From Cellulosilyticum lentocellum DSM 5427 (lineage in GTDB: Bacteria > Bacillota > Clostridia > Lachnospirales > Cellulosilyticaceae), in NCBI RefSeq assembly GCF_000178835.2, contig NC_015275.1, positions 207,001-271,000 of the forward strand: a stretch of DNA of 64,000 nt, given 5' to 3'. The notes below the pieces were generated by a model. It saw only the letters and a list, made by a program, of their open reading frames with translations, was not told the DNA's origin and did not search any database. A program made the translations under genes and the position numbers. Numbering within the stretch: position 1 is the first letter of the stretch; every line of letters begins with the position of its first letter. Positions 8,708 through 17,002 of this stretch are shown here, in pieces.

Positions 8708-9601
8708 ATGGAAATTAGGCATTTGCAAACATTTATAACCATAGTTGAGCTTCAAGGATTTACAAAAGCAGCAGAGCATTTGGGGTATGCTCAGTCTACA
8801 ATAACATCTCATATTCGAATCTTAGAAGATGAGCTGGGAGAAGTCTTATTTGATCGTTTAGGCAAAAAGGTTATTTTGACTCATGTTGGTAAGAAATTAG
8901 TGCCTTATGCTAAACAAATGTTAGATGTATATAAGGAAATTAAGAATATAACTTCTCATTCTAATAACGTATCGGGTGATTTAATTATTGGAGCATCAGA
9001 GTCATTAACCATCTACCGTTTAGGAAAAATTTTAAAGGAATATAAAAAGAATTATCCAAATGTAAATATCATTTTAAAGGCCGCCAAGTGTAGTGATTTA
9101 AGAAGTAAATTACATAGTGGGGAGATAGACATAGCGTTTACCATTGAGCCAGAAATTAGGGATACAGATTTAGTCGTTAATCATTTAAAAGATGAATATA
9201 TGGTCATTATTGGTGCGCCAGATGCAGATTTGGAATTTTTAGTAGCCAATTGTGAAGGTGAAGTAGCAAGAGAAAGTATTATATTTAGTGAAAAAGGATG
9301 TATTGCTAGAGTAGCATTTGAGAATTACTTAAGGCAGAAGAAAATAAGGTATGTCAACCCCTTAGAATTCTCAAGTATAGAAGCTATTAAAAAATGTGTA
9401 ATGAATGGGTTAGGAATTTCTTTAGTACCTTATTACACTGTTAGAGATGAAATAAGAGAAGGAAGACTTAAGATGATAGAAGTAACGGAGCCGCTAGGCC
9501 AGTTTAGAACTCAACTTACATATCATAAAAATAAAAGTGTATCAGTGCCAATGAGTAAGTTAATAGAACTTACGTTAAATGAATCTATCAATTGGAGATA
9601 A
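8708..9601 (+). CDS. LysR family transcriptional regulator
   Basis: 297 aa. ATG 8708 (MEIRHLQTFITIVELQGFTK) is preferred over ATG 8699 because AAAGGA lies 9 nt upstream. An N-terminal winged helix (YAQSTITSHIRILEDELGE) is followed by a two-lobed LysR substrate-binding domain. It lies between a divergent DJ-1 gene and a convergent GltS-type carrier, so either may be its target. The effector cannot be read from the sequence. Confidence 0.9.
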   Translation: MEIRHLQTFITIVELQGFTKAAEHLGYAQSTITSHIRILEDELGEVLFDRLGKKVILTHVGKKLVPYAKQMLDVYKEIKNITSHSNNVSGDLIIGASESLTIYRLGKILKEYKKNYPNVNIILKAAKCSDLRSKLHSGEIDIAFTIEPEIRDTDLVVNHLKDEYMVIIGAPDADLEFLVANCEGEVARESIIFSEKGCIARVAFENYLRQKKIRYVNPLEFSSIEAIKKCVMNGLGISLVPYYTVRDEIREGRLKMIEVTEPLGQFRTQLTYHKNKSVSVPMSKLIELTLNESINWR

Positions 9602-9609
9602 CAGTATTT

Positions 9610-10833
9610 TTAAGAAAGAAAACTGATAAATCCTTGGATAATGCCAATGTTTATAAAGTCTATAAATAATGAGCCTACTATTGGAACGATGAAGAATGCA
9701 GTTCTAGAGTATACATACTTTTCAGTAATAGAATTCATATTTGCCATGGCATTTGATGTAGACCCCATTGCAAATCCAGTTAGTCCTGCCACCATTACAG
9801 CTGAGTCATAATTTTTGCCCATTAATGGATAAGATACAAAGATGCCATAAAGGTACATCATTACGCACTGCGCTAAAAGTAAAAGTAACATTGGAAGTGC
9901 CAGGTCTATGAGCTGCCAAAGTTTTAATGTGATAAGTGCCATACCAAGGAATAGATTTAAGGATACTTCTTCAACTACCTTAATTTCTTCTAAAGGTGTT
10001 TTAATAAAGCCGGTAGCATCAGAAATATTTCTTATAACAGCAGCAGTAATCATAGCACCTATGTAGGCAGGAAAATTAATGTCGGTAGACCACTGACTAA
10101 CGAATGCATTTAAAGCATCAGTTAAATAAGTTCCTAGAAACATAGCTATTAGTATTTGAAAGAAAGCCATACTTATTTTATTAGTATCTAATAGGGGTGT
10201 ATTCTTTTGGGTAATAGATAAGTCGAACTCAGTTTCATTAGAAGATGGAAGTTTTTTCTTATGTAAGAGATTATCCTTTATAATGAGGCGATTTGCCATA
10301 GGGCTACCTAGTAGTGAACCTGCAACAAGTCCAAAGGTTGCAGCTGTTAAAGCTACTGTTAGAGCCTGAGGATAACCAAGAGCTTCAATGCTAGGTGCTA
10401 CAGCGGCTGAAGTACCATGTCCACCCGTTAAAGCAGGAGAAGCTGTAAGTAGTGCTAGTAGTGGATCAATTCCTACAATACCTGCGAGACCAACGGCCAA
10501 TGCATTTTGAAGCACAGCAAAAACTGTTGATATAAGAAGAAATAAGAGTACTTGCTTACCACCGATCTTAAGCATTTTAAAGCTGGCATTAAATCCGACA
10601 GTACAGAAGAACATAATCTGGAAGAAAGTCTGTAGGGTTGTATCGAATTCAAATGAAGCAATATTATTTTGTCTAAAAATCATATGTATAATTGAAAATA
10701 TAAGTCCCCCAATTACTGGCGAAGGAATGGCGTATCTTGAAAATACGGGGATAGCATTTTTGATTGCCTTTCCCAATAACAGAAAGATGACTGCCAATCC
10801 TATAGATTGAATCATATTAAGTTGAATTGTCAT
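9610..10833 (-). CDS. gltS: sodium/glutamate symporter (GltS family)
   Basis: 407 aa, polytopic with about ten hydrophobic segments, the usual length of the family. The signature ALTGGHGTSAAVAPS, near residue 140, is the GltS pore-loop motif. A second inverted-repeat half follows (GFAMGSTSNAMANM near residue 360). It is predicted to import glutamate with Na+ across the cytoplasmic membrane. Convergent with the LysR gene, with only 8 bp between the stops, so no separate terminators are visible. Substrate identity is by family and not proven. Confidence 0.88.
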   Translation of the reverse strand: MTIQLNMIQSIGLAVIFLLLGKAIKNAIPVFSRYAIPSPVIGGLIFSIIHMIFRQNNIASFEFDTTLQTFFQIMFFCTVGFNASFKMLKIGGKQVLLFLLISTVFAVLQNALAVGLAGIVGIDPLLALLTASPALTGGHGTSAAVAPSIEALGYPQALTVALTAATFGLVAGSLLGSPMANRLIIKDNLLHKKKLPSSNETEFDLSITQKNTPLLDTNKISMAFFQILIAMFLGTYLTDALNAFVSQWSTDINFPAYIGAMITAAVIRNISDATGFIKTPLEEIKVVEEVSLNLFLGMALITLKLWQLIDLALPMLLLLLAQCVMMYLYGIFVSYPLMGKNYDSAVMVAGLTGFAMGSTSNAMANMNSITEKYVYSRTAFFIVPIVGSLFIDFINIGIIQGFISFLS

Positions 10834-11327
10834 TTATTAACTCCTAAAATTATAAAATATTTTTTATATCTTTGAAATTACTATTAGTGGATAAAAATTA
10901 AATGCTATATAGAGAGCTAAGCAAGAATTTAATTTATAGATATTATTATATAGATAATAAAGTAGAGCGTTTTATTGATAATGTGGGCAGATAATTAATT
11001 GAAATTTTTATATTTTGTATAATAGTTCATTTTTTCGACAAAGTCAATGAAAGGGTTTTGCTTAAGATTTATAGGGGGAGGAAGTTAGGATTAACGTTAC
11101 TTAGAGATAAGTAATTAGTCTTGCTATATATCAATGTGTAACAATAGATATAGCTTATAGCTATATCAGACTATAGTTTTTTGACATTACAGAATAACAA
11201 AAGTTTTATGGTAACATATGGTTATAAACAGGAAAATCATAAATAGAGTCTCAATTGCCGATAACGCTCAAAAAGAGTGTTTAGGCTATGGGATGAACAA
11301 AGCTTTTTATTTCAGGAGGATTTAGAT
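10834..11327 (+). promoter_or_regulatory. promoter and structured leader of the O-acetylhomoserine sulfhydrylase gene
   Basis: This stretch has no gene. TTGACA (11181-11186), a 17-bp spacer and TTTTAT (11204-11209) form a plausible promoter. The leader contains AACGCTC-AAAAA-GAGTGTT (11263-11281), a clean hairpin. GCC and GGC bracket it, and a Gly-box-like GGGATGAAC follows before the GGAGG site. It does not match an S-box, SAM-II or T-box that I can recognise. Upstream of 11181 the DNA is AT-rich with no other signal seen. Confidence 0.45.
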
Positions 11328-12590
11328 ATGAGAGACGAAACCAAATGTTTGCACGCGGGCTATACACCTAAAAATAGTGAGCCAAGAGTAGTACCTATTT
11401 ATCAAAGCACGACTTATGTATTTGATTCTACAAAAGAAATAGGGGACGTATTTGATGAACCTACTAAGGCGCTTATTTATTCACGTTTTGCTAACCCAAC
11501 TGTTATGGCAGTAGAAGAAAAAATCGCTGCTCTTGAAGGTGGTATTGGGGCAATGTGTACCACATCAGGACAAGGTGCTTCTCTTTTATCTATCTTAAAC
11601 ATTTGTAAAGCAGGAGATAGCTTTATAAGTACCTCTACGATTTATGGTGGTACAATTAATCTCTTTGCAGCAACTTTGAAAAAACAAGGCATCGAATGTA
11701 TCTTTGTTGATCAAAATGCTGATGAGGAAACCATCCATGCAGCTTTTAAATCTAATACCAAAGCAGTGTTTGGGGAAACATTAGCTAATCCAGCACTTTG
11801 TGTATTAGACATTGAGAAATTCGCTAAAATTGCGCATGCACATGGTGTGCCACTTATTATTGATAATACCTTTGCAACACCTATTCTCTGTAAACCATTT
11901 GAACATGGTGCAGATATCGTTGTTCATTCTACTTCTAAATATATGGATGGACATGCTGTGCAAGTAGGCGGGGTAATCGTTGATAGTGGTAACTTCGACT
12001 GGACTAATGGTAACTTCCCAGAGTTCACAGAGCCAGATGAAACTTACCATGGTATTACTTATACTGAAACTTATGGTAAAGCAGCTTATATTATTAAAGC
12101 AAGAATGCAGCTCATGAGAGACTATGGTATGTATCCAGCAGCTAACTCAGCTTTCTTATTAAATTTAGGTCTTGAGACATTAGCTATTAGAATGGAAAGA
12201 TATTGCCAAAATGCCCTTAAGGTAGCGGAGTATTTTGCAGCTTCTGATAAGATTGAGAAAGTGATGTATCCAGGACTTGAAGGGGATGAGTACCATGAAC
12301 TTGCTAAGAAATACTTAAAAGGTTCAAGTGGTGTTATTTCTATGGTCATTAAAGGTGGTAAAGAGAAAGCCATTCAGTTTATGGACAGCTTAAAATTAGC
12401 TTCTAATGAAGTGCATGTAGCAGATATCCGTACTTGTGTACTTCATCCAGCTAGTGAAACACACCGCCAATTAACAGATGAGCAATTAGTAGCAGCTGGC
12501 ATCGATCCAGGAATGATTCGTTTCTCAGTAGGACTTGAGAACGTGGAAGACATTATTGAAGACATTGAGCAAAGTTTGGCTCAGCTATAA
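11328..12590 (+). CDS. metY: O-acetylhomoserine sulfhydrylase (PLP, Cys/Met metabolism)
   Basis: 420 aa from ATG 11328 (MRDETKCLHAGY), preceded by CAGGAGG; an in-frame ATG 17 codons upstream lacks an RBS. Cys/Met metabolism PLP-dependent fold: TSGQGASLLSILNI, the PLP-binding segment with Lys204 in HSTSKYMDGH, and the family-typical DSGNFDW and MERYCQNALKVAE. The last patterns favour O-acetylhomoserine sulfhydrylase (homocysteine from O-acetylhomoserine and sulfide) over methionine gamma-lyase, though the two are close. Cytoplasmic, probably a homotetramer. Monocistronic, with its own promoter and terminator. Confidence 0.88.
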   Translation: MRDETKCLHAGYTPKNSEPRVVPIYQSTTYVFDSTKEIGDVFDEPTKALIYSRFANPTVMAVEEKIAALEGGIGAMCTTSGQGASLLSILNICKAGDSFISTSTIYGGTINLFAATLKKQGIECIFVDQNADEETIHAAFKSNTKAVFGETLANPALCVLDIEKFAKIAHAHGVPLIIDNTFATPILCKPFEHGADIVVHSTSKYMDGHAVQVGGVIVDSGNFDWTNGNFPEFTEPDETYHGITYTETYGKAAYIIKARMQLMRDYGMYPAANSAFLLNLGLETLAIRMERYCQNALKVAEYFAASDKIEKVMYPGLEGDEYHELAKKYLKGSSGVISMVIKGGKEKAIQFMDSLKLASNEVHVADIRTCVLHPASETHRQLTDEQLVAAGIDPGMIRFSVGLENVEDIIEDIEQSLAQL

Positions 12591-12608
12591 TGTCTAATAA
12601 ATAAAGAG

Positions 12609-12652
12609 AGAGCCTTGAAAATATCGATCTTATAGACATTTTCAAGGCTTTT
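12609..12652 (+). terminator. terminator of metY
   Basis: AGCCTTGAAAAT (12611-12622) pairs with ATTTTCAAGGCT and is followed by TTTT. The same stem sequence recurs after the nitroreductase gene at 22301-22338. Confidence 0.85.
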
Positions 12653-12690
12653 TCAGCTATACTAAATCCACAGAGTAGTAAATATTTTAT
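12653..12690 (-). pseudogene. possible remnant of an Uma2 gene 3' end
   Basis: On the minus strand, directly behind the terminator hairpin, the codons read NIYYSVDLV then a stop. This matches the end DIFHHVDLV of the intact Uma2 gene at 60707-61270, which also has a hairpin right after its stop. No more of the gene remains and the match is short. Confidence 0.35.
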
Positions 12691-12807
12691 AAAACATCGT
12701 TTTTTTGAGATTCTATGGTGCCTGTGTGAGTGCATGATGAGCCAGGGTGTTAGAATGATAATACTTTTGAAAAAATAATGTTTATAAATACATTTTTAAA
12801 TATTATA

Positions 12808-12836
12808 TTGACAAGATGCGAAATGTGATATATACT
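12808..12836 (+). promoter_or_regulatory. promoter of cold-shock gene 1
   Basis: TTGACA at 12808-12813, a 17-bp spacer and TATACT at 12831-12836: a near-consensus vegetative promoter. The same promoter with three spacer changes precedes the second cold-shock gene. Confidence 0.88.
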
Positions 12837-12842
12837 AAGAGA

Positions 12843-12991
12843 GTATTCAGTAGTTGTTTATACCTTTATAAGATAGTGAAATTCACATGTTATTAGAGAT
12901 TATATGCACCACTCAATGTAATCTGTAATAGTATGTGAATTTTTTATTTGCAACCATTACAGAAATTCATATTAATTAGGAGGTACCGCAC
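12843..12991 (+). promoter_or_regulatory. long structured 5' leader of cold-shock gene 1
   Basis: About 145 nt untranslated leader. AAATTCACAT pairs with ATGTGAATTT, enclosing a second stem AGATTA/TAATCT. It ends in TTAGGAGGTACC before ATG. The leader is nearly identical in front of the second gene (13337-13484), so selection or recent duplication has preserved it. Long structured leaders of this kind mediate cold-dependent stability and translation of cspA-type mRNAs in other bacteria. Confidence 0.65.
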
Positions 12992-13189
12992 ATGACAGGT
13001 ACAGTTAAATGGTTTAACGCAGAAAAAGGATTCGGATTTATTTCAAGAGAAGATGGAGATGATGTATTCGTACATTTCTCAGCAATCCAAGGAGATGGAT
13101 TCAAATCTCTAGATGAAGGACAAAGAGTAAACTTCGATATTACAAAAGGTGCTCGTGGCGCACAAGCAGAAAACGTTACAAGAGCATAA
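12992..13189 (+). CDS. cold-shock protein (CspA family), copy 1
   Basis: 65 aa single cold-shock domain. RNP1 KGFGFISRE and RNP2 DVFVHFSAI are intact, in the order expected for the five-stranded OB fold. Start ATG follows AGGAGG. These proteins bind single-stranded RNA and DNA and act as RNA chaperones in the cytoplasm. It is followed by its own terminator and a tandem paralogue at 13485 differing at only a few residues (for example D22 to G and R to A near position 46). Confidence 0.96.
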   Translation: MTGTVKWFNAEKGFGFISREDGDDVFVHFSAIQGDGFKSLDEGQRVNFDITKGARGAQAENVTRA

Positions 13190-13207
13190 TCATTAAAAAT
13201 GATTAAG

Positions 13208-13258
13208 AAAAAGCTATTGTAGTAATGATTAAATATCATTACTACAATAGCTTTTTTT
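13208..13258 (+). terminator. terminator of cold-shock gene 1
   Basis: AAGCTATTGTAGTAATGAT pairs with ATCATTACTACAATAGCTT and is followed by a T run. A variant of this hairpin also follows the cold-shock gene remnant at 39500. Confidence 0.9.
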
Positions 13259-13301
13259 GTTTTTAATTTTCTTTAATTTCTATATATTTCTAAAAACTAT
13301 A

Positions 13302-13330
13302 TTGACAAGTTGTGAAATGTGATGTATACT
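13302..13330 (+). promoter_or_regulatory. promoter of cold-shock gene 2
   Basis: TTGACA at 13302-13307, a 17-bp spacer and TATACT at 13325-13330. It is followed by the same structured leader as copy 1 (13337-13484). Confidence 0.88.
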
Positions 13331-13484
13331 AAGAAAGAGTTAAGTTGTTGTTTATACCTTTAAAAGATAGTGAAATTCACATGTTATTAGAGATTATATG
13401 CACCACTCAATGTAATCTGTAATAGTATGTGAATTTTTGTTTGCAACCATTACAGAAATTTATATTAATTAGGAGGTACCTCAC

Positions 13485-13682
13485 ATGACAGGTACAGTTA
13501 AATGGTTTAACGCAGAAAAAGGATTTGGATTTATTTCAAGAGAAGGTGGAGATGATGTATTCGTACATTTCTCAGCTATTCAAGGAGACGGATTTAAATC
13601 TCTCGAAGAAGGACAAGCAGTAAACTTCGATATTACAAAAGGTCCTCGTGGCGCTCAAGCAGAGAACGTTACAAGAGCATAA
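13485..13682 (+). CDS. cold-shock protein (CspA family), copy 2
   Basis: 65 aa, RNP1 and RNP2 intact, AGGAGG before ATG. Promoter, leader, RBS and coding sequence are all duplicated from the 12992 gene, or the reverse. The terminators differ (the downstream hairpin here is AAGACAGAAC/GTTCTGTCTT), so the duplication unit ended inside the coding 3' end or the tail was replaced. Function as for copy 1: RNA chaperone, probably cold or growth-phase induced. Confidence 0.96.
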   Translation: MTGTVKWFNAEKGFGFISREGGDDVFVHFSAIQGDGFKSLEEGQAVNFDITKGPRGAQAENVTRA

Positions 13683-13699
13683 TCTATCATTGATTATTG

Positions 13700-13730
13700 A
13701 AAAGACAGAACTTAGGTTCTGTCTTTTTTG
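13700..13730 (+). terminator. terminator of cold-shock gene 2
   Basis: AAAGACAGAAC pairs with GTTCTGTCTTT around a short loop, followed by a T run. Confidence 0.88.
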
Positions 13731-13817
13731 CTTACAATTAATTAGAATTGATTGAGTAGAAAAGGACTATGGTTAACAGATTTTAATCTGCTCAGACCAT
13801 AGCCCTTTATTTTTAAA

Positions 13818-14891
13818 TTAGTTCTTAAATACTTCTGGATAGAAAGCTTCAGCTAATTTTTCTAGACAATCGAAGGTTCTATAGCCATAGCCCATTAGTT
13901 CAGTATACTCAACAGAGGTAATGTTTTTATTTTTAATAGCTTCAACATCTTGAAGAGTAGGTTCTGCTAATATTCTATCTACGGCATCACCATCTACAGA
14001 GGCATTTTTGTTCGCTGTTACATAAACAATGTGATCAGGATTAGTAGAAATGATATTTTCTAGAGAGATAGAGCCACCTTTTTCAATAACATTATCTGCA
14101 TTTAATATATTTAACACTTCTGATTGTAATGAAGCATTAGCACCATAAGCAGTAAAGGATTCACCGTTATAATTAACTATTAACATCACTTTTTTTCTTT
14201 TACCAGTAGTTGGAACCTTTGATTTAATATCCTCGAAGGAAGCCTTCAAGGAGTCAGCTAATGTATTAGCTTTATCTTGAACATCGAATATAACGCCTAC
14301 ATTTCTAACATCTTGAATAATCGTATCTAGGGAGATATCAGTATTCATTTTACTTGCTAATTGAACATAAGTATTAATGCCAACTTCATTTAAGCTAGGG
14401 ATTAAGCCATATCTATCATCTTTAAATGAAGCAGCCCTGCCGATTACTAAATCTGCACCAGAACCAACAACCACTTCTTTAGCCACATCACCTTTGTTAG
14501 CAATTGCAGGTATAGCTTCATAATCAGCTTTTAGCTCTTCTGGGATAGGCGTGTCTAAATCACCAGTTCCAATGATAGAATCCTTTAAGCCTAAGGTTAA
14601 AAGTAATTCAGTTGAAGTTTGGTTATTAGTAATGACCATCTTTGGTGCTTCATTAAATGTTTGTGGGTATACATTTCCTTCAGAATCAAAAGCCTCAAAG
14701 GTCACTGGATAAGCTGTTTTATTATCTGATACTTCTGCCACAGTAGGTGATGGCTCTTGCTTTGATGATGTACTTGGAGTTTCGGCCTGAGCTTGAGTTT
14801 CAGTTGAAGTTTGAGCTTGAGTGCCACATCCTACAAGGGCTGTTGTAGCTAGTGTTAAGGCTGTAAGTAAAAGCATAAATTTTTTATTCAT
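13818..14891 (-). CDS. ferric-siderophore ABC transporter substrate-binding lipoprotein
   Basis: 357 aa from ATG 14891, preceded by AAGGAG at 7 nt; longer in-frame starts have no RBS. Lipoprotein signal with lipobox LVGC (Cys22), a Ser/Thr/Gln/Ala-rich linker, then a TroA/FepB-like two-lobe fold from about residue 75: MVITNNQTSTELLLTLGLKD, GSGADLVIGRA and the long-helix region. This class binds Fe-siderophore, haem or cobalamin on the outer face of the membrane. The Fur-type box upstream of the operon and the neighbouring esterase favour ferric siderophore. Last gene of the permease-ATPase-lipoprotein operon. Confidence 0.9.
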   Translation of the reverse strand: MNKKFMLLLTALTLATTALVGCGTQAQTSTETQAQAETPSTSSKQEPSPTVAEVSDNKTAYPVTFEAFDSEGNVYPQTFNEAPKMVITNNQTSTELLLTLGLKDSIIGTGDLDTPIPEELKADYEAIPAIANKGDVAKEVVVGSGADLVIGRAASFKDDRYGLIPSLNEVGINTYVQLASKMNTDISLDTIIQDVRNVGVIFDVQDKANTLADSLKASFEDIKSKVPTTGKRKKVMLIVNYNGESFTAYGANASLQSEVLNILNADNVIEKGGSISLENIISTNPDHIVYVTANKNASVDGDAVDRILAEPTLQDVEAIKNKNITSVEYTELMGYGYRTFDCLEKLAEAFYPEVFKN

Positions 14892-14944
14892 AATCGTTCT
14901 CCTTTTAATTTTGAATTTATAGTATGGATATTCATTTTTCTTCA

Positions 14945-15715
14945 TTACAAAGTTGGTGGTAAGTACTCAATTGAAAGTTTATTAGTGATCGGATTGATAT
15001 AAATATGAGAGTCAACATCATAAACTTTTTTAATCATTTCTTCGGTTATAATTTCATTTGGAGCACCTTGGTATACAATGCTGCCCTCCTTTAAGACATA
15101 GAGTTCATCACAAAACTGAGCAGCTAATGTTAGGTCATGTAAAGCTGCTAAAACGCATATGTTTAAGTTTTTAACAATGGACATAACCTCTAGTTGATAC
15201 TTTATATCTAGGTGATTAGTAGGTTCATCTAAGATCAATATTTTAGGACCTTGGGTTATGGCTCTAGCCAATATCACTCTTTGCTTCTCACCACCAGATA
15301 GTAAACTAAAGCTTTTTTGAGCAAAGTCTAGCATGCCAACTTGAGCTAAGGCTTTAAGTGCTAGATCGTAATCATTTTTGTTATCTTGCTCTAACAATCC
15401 CTTATAAGGAGCTCTCCCCATTAATACGATATCTATCACTTTAAAATCAAAGTTAATATGATTAAATTGGCTAACGACGCCAAGGGTTTTGGCAAGAGAT
15501 TTCTTATTATAATCCTTCATATTTTTATCAGATATAAAAACCTCTCCAAAGCTTGGTTTTATAACGCCGTATATAGCCTTTAATAATGTAGATTTACCAC
15601 TTCCATTTGGGCCTATTAGCCCGATAAATTTGTTATTAGTAATGGCTAAATCAATACCTTTAACAATTTCTTTTTGAGATAAAGTAACCTTTAATTTTTT
15701 AACTTTTAAATCCAT
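14945..15715 (-). CDS. FepC/FhuC-type ABC transporter ATPase
   Basis: 256 aa from ATG 15715, 5 nt after an AGGTGAG site; GTG 15724, directly after the permease stop, is an alternative. Walker A GPNGSGKST near residue 36, signature LSGGEKQR, Walker B ILILDEPT and the switch His in ALHDLTLAA are all present. It energises uptake through the adjacent FecCD permease. The gene abuts the permease stop, which indicates translational coupling. Confidence 0.93.
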   Translation of the reverse strand: MDLKVKKLKVTLSQKEIVKGIDLAITNNKFIGLIGPNGSGKSTLLKAIYGVIKPSFGEVFISDKNMKDYNKKSLAKTLGVVSQFNHINFDFKVIDIVLMGRAPYKGLLEQDNKNDYDLALKALAQVGMLDFAQKSFSLLSGGEKQRVILARAITQGPKILILDEPTNHLDIKYQLEVMSIVKNLNICVLAALHDLTLAAQFCDELYVLKEGSIVYQGAPNEIITEEMIKKVYDVDSHIYINPITNKLSIEYLPPTL

Positions 15716-15724
15716 TAAACTCAC

Positions 15725-16819
15725 CTACTTGTCTCCATATCCGAAGCCCTTTCTTAATAGAATATAAACAAAGAATGGAGCGCCAACTAAACCAGTGATA
15801 ATACCAATAGATAATTCTGCATTAGGTATAGCTATTCTGGCAAAAACATCAGCCCAAATTAAGAATATAGCCCCTAAAAGTATCGAGGTTGGTACAAGTC
15901 TTTTATGATCAGATCCAACTATAGATCTTGAAATATGAGGGATTATTAATCCCACAAAGCCGATAATACCGCAGTTAGCAACCAAGATACCTGTTAATAA
16001 GGAAGTAATAATCATGTAGATTCTTCTGTAAAGATTTAAATTAAGGCCTAAAGTTATAGAGGCTTCATCGCCCATTAACATTAAATTTAATGTCCTTCCC
16101 TGAGTTAAGAAGAATACACAAAATAAAGTTACAACTAAAAAGACAAAGCCTATATTCTGCCATTTAGCTGCTGCTAAAGAACCCATTGTCCAAAATTTTA
16201 CGCTTTGCATGCCCTCAGCGTTACTAGCAATAGACATGATGAAATTGGATAAAGAGGTACATAAAGCACTAACTACAGTTCCAGATAGGACCAATTTAGC
16301 AGAGGATATCTTACTTCCCATTGAAGATAGCAATAGGACTAGAACAGAAGCACCTAAAGCACCTAGAAATGCCCAAAAGGATACACTACTAACTGAAAAG
16401 AGGCTAAAAGAGCCTAATCCTAACATGATAGAGAAAGTTGCTCCTAGGGATGCACCAGAAGAAATCCCTAAAATATAGGGTTCAGCCAGGGGATTTTGAA
16501 CGGTTGCCTGCATGATGGTTCCACATATAGCCAGCCCAGCTCCAACAGCAATGGCAAGTAAAACTCTAGGCATTCTAATTAACCAAACAACATTATAAGT
16601 TGATAGATTATTGACCTGGGAAGGATCCCCTAAGGATAAGCCAAATAACTTATTTAATATGATGCTATAGGATACAGAAGGTTTTAGTCTGAGTGAGCCA
16701 AAAGATACTGATAAAATCACAGAAACAATCAGTAGTATAATCAGACCCAATATAAATAAATTAAAGGATTTTTGGAGCTTCTGACTTTTCTCATAAGAAG
16801 TATTTAAGATGTCTTGCAT
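15725..16819 (-). CDS. FecCD-family iron-siderophore permease
   Basis: 364 aa, RBS AAAGGA 7 nt before ATG 16819. About nine to ten membrane helices, with the family motifs LAVGAGLAICGTIMQATVQNPLAEPYILGISSGA and, near the C terminus, CGIIGFVGLIIPHISR (here split for reading). The second is the coupling-helix region that contacts the ATPase. First gene of a three-gene operon. One permease gene is enough because the protein homodimerises. Confidence 0.92.
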   Translation of the reverse strand: MQDILNTSYEKSQKLQKSFNLFILGLIILLIVSVILSVSFGSLRLKPSVSYSIILNKLFGLSLGDPSQVNNLSTYNVVWLIRMPRVLLAIAVGAGLAICGTIMQATVQNPLAEPYILGISSGASLGATFSIMLGLGSFSLFSVSSVSFWAFLGALGASVLVLLLSSMGSKISSAKLVLSGTVVSALCTSLSNFIMSIASNAEGMQSVKFWTMGSLAAAKWQNIGFVFLVVTLFCVFFLTQGRTLNLMLMGDEASITLGLNLNLYRRIYMIITSLLTGILVANCGIIGFVGLIIPHISRSIVGSDHKRLVPTSILLGAIFLIWADVFARIAIPNAELSIGIITGLVGAPFFVYILLRKGFGYGDK

Positions 16820-16878
16820 ATTTAGATCCTTTCTTGAACAATTACTAAAAATAATGTAAGCTTATATTACGGATATTT

Positions 16879-16893
16879 TGATAATCATTATCA
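16879..16893. promoter_or_regulatory. Fur-box-like operator
   Basis: TGATAATCATTATCA is a perfect 7-1-7 inverted repeat, the core of the classical Fur box. It lies about 60 bp upstream of the permease start and about 110 bp upstream of the divergent AraC gene. It predicts iron-dependent repression of the uptake operon and perhaps also of the AraC-esterase unit. Confidence 0.85.
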
Positions 16894-17002
16894 ATTTCAA
16901 AGGAAATTATAACACAGAAAAAATAGCAGTAGAATATACTAAAACAAAAACATGGACAATTATTTAAATACGATTAAATGTAGTTGAAAGGAGCTTGTTT
17001 AT

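Noticed and set aside
11217-11327. S-box or T-box before metY
   Set aside because: Conserved core sequences of either class are not found; only a simple hairpin is visible.
12976-13239. Minus-strand ORF covering cold-shock gene 1
   Set aside because: Shadow of a strongly conserved csp gene with its own promoter, RBS and terminator.
16860-17002. Cobalamin riboswitch for the FecCD-type transporter
   Set aside because: No B12-box sequence is present; a Fur palindrome and an esterase point to siderophore instead of cobalamin.
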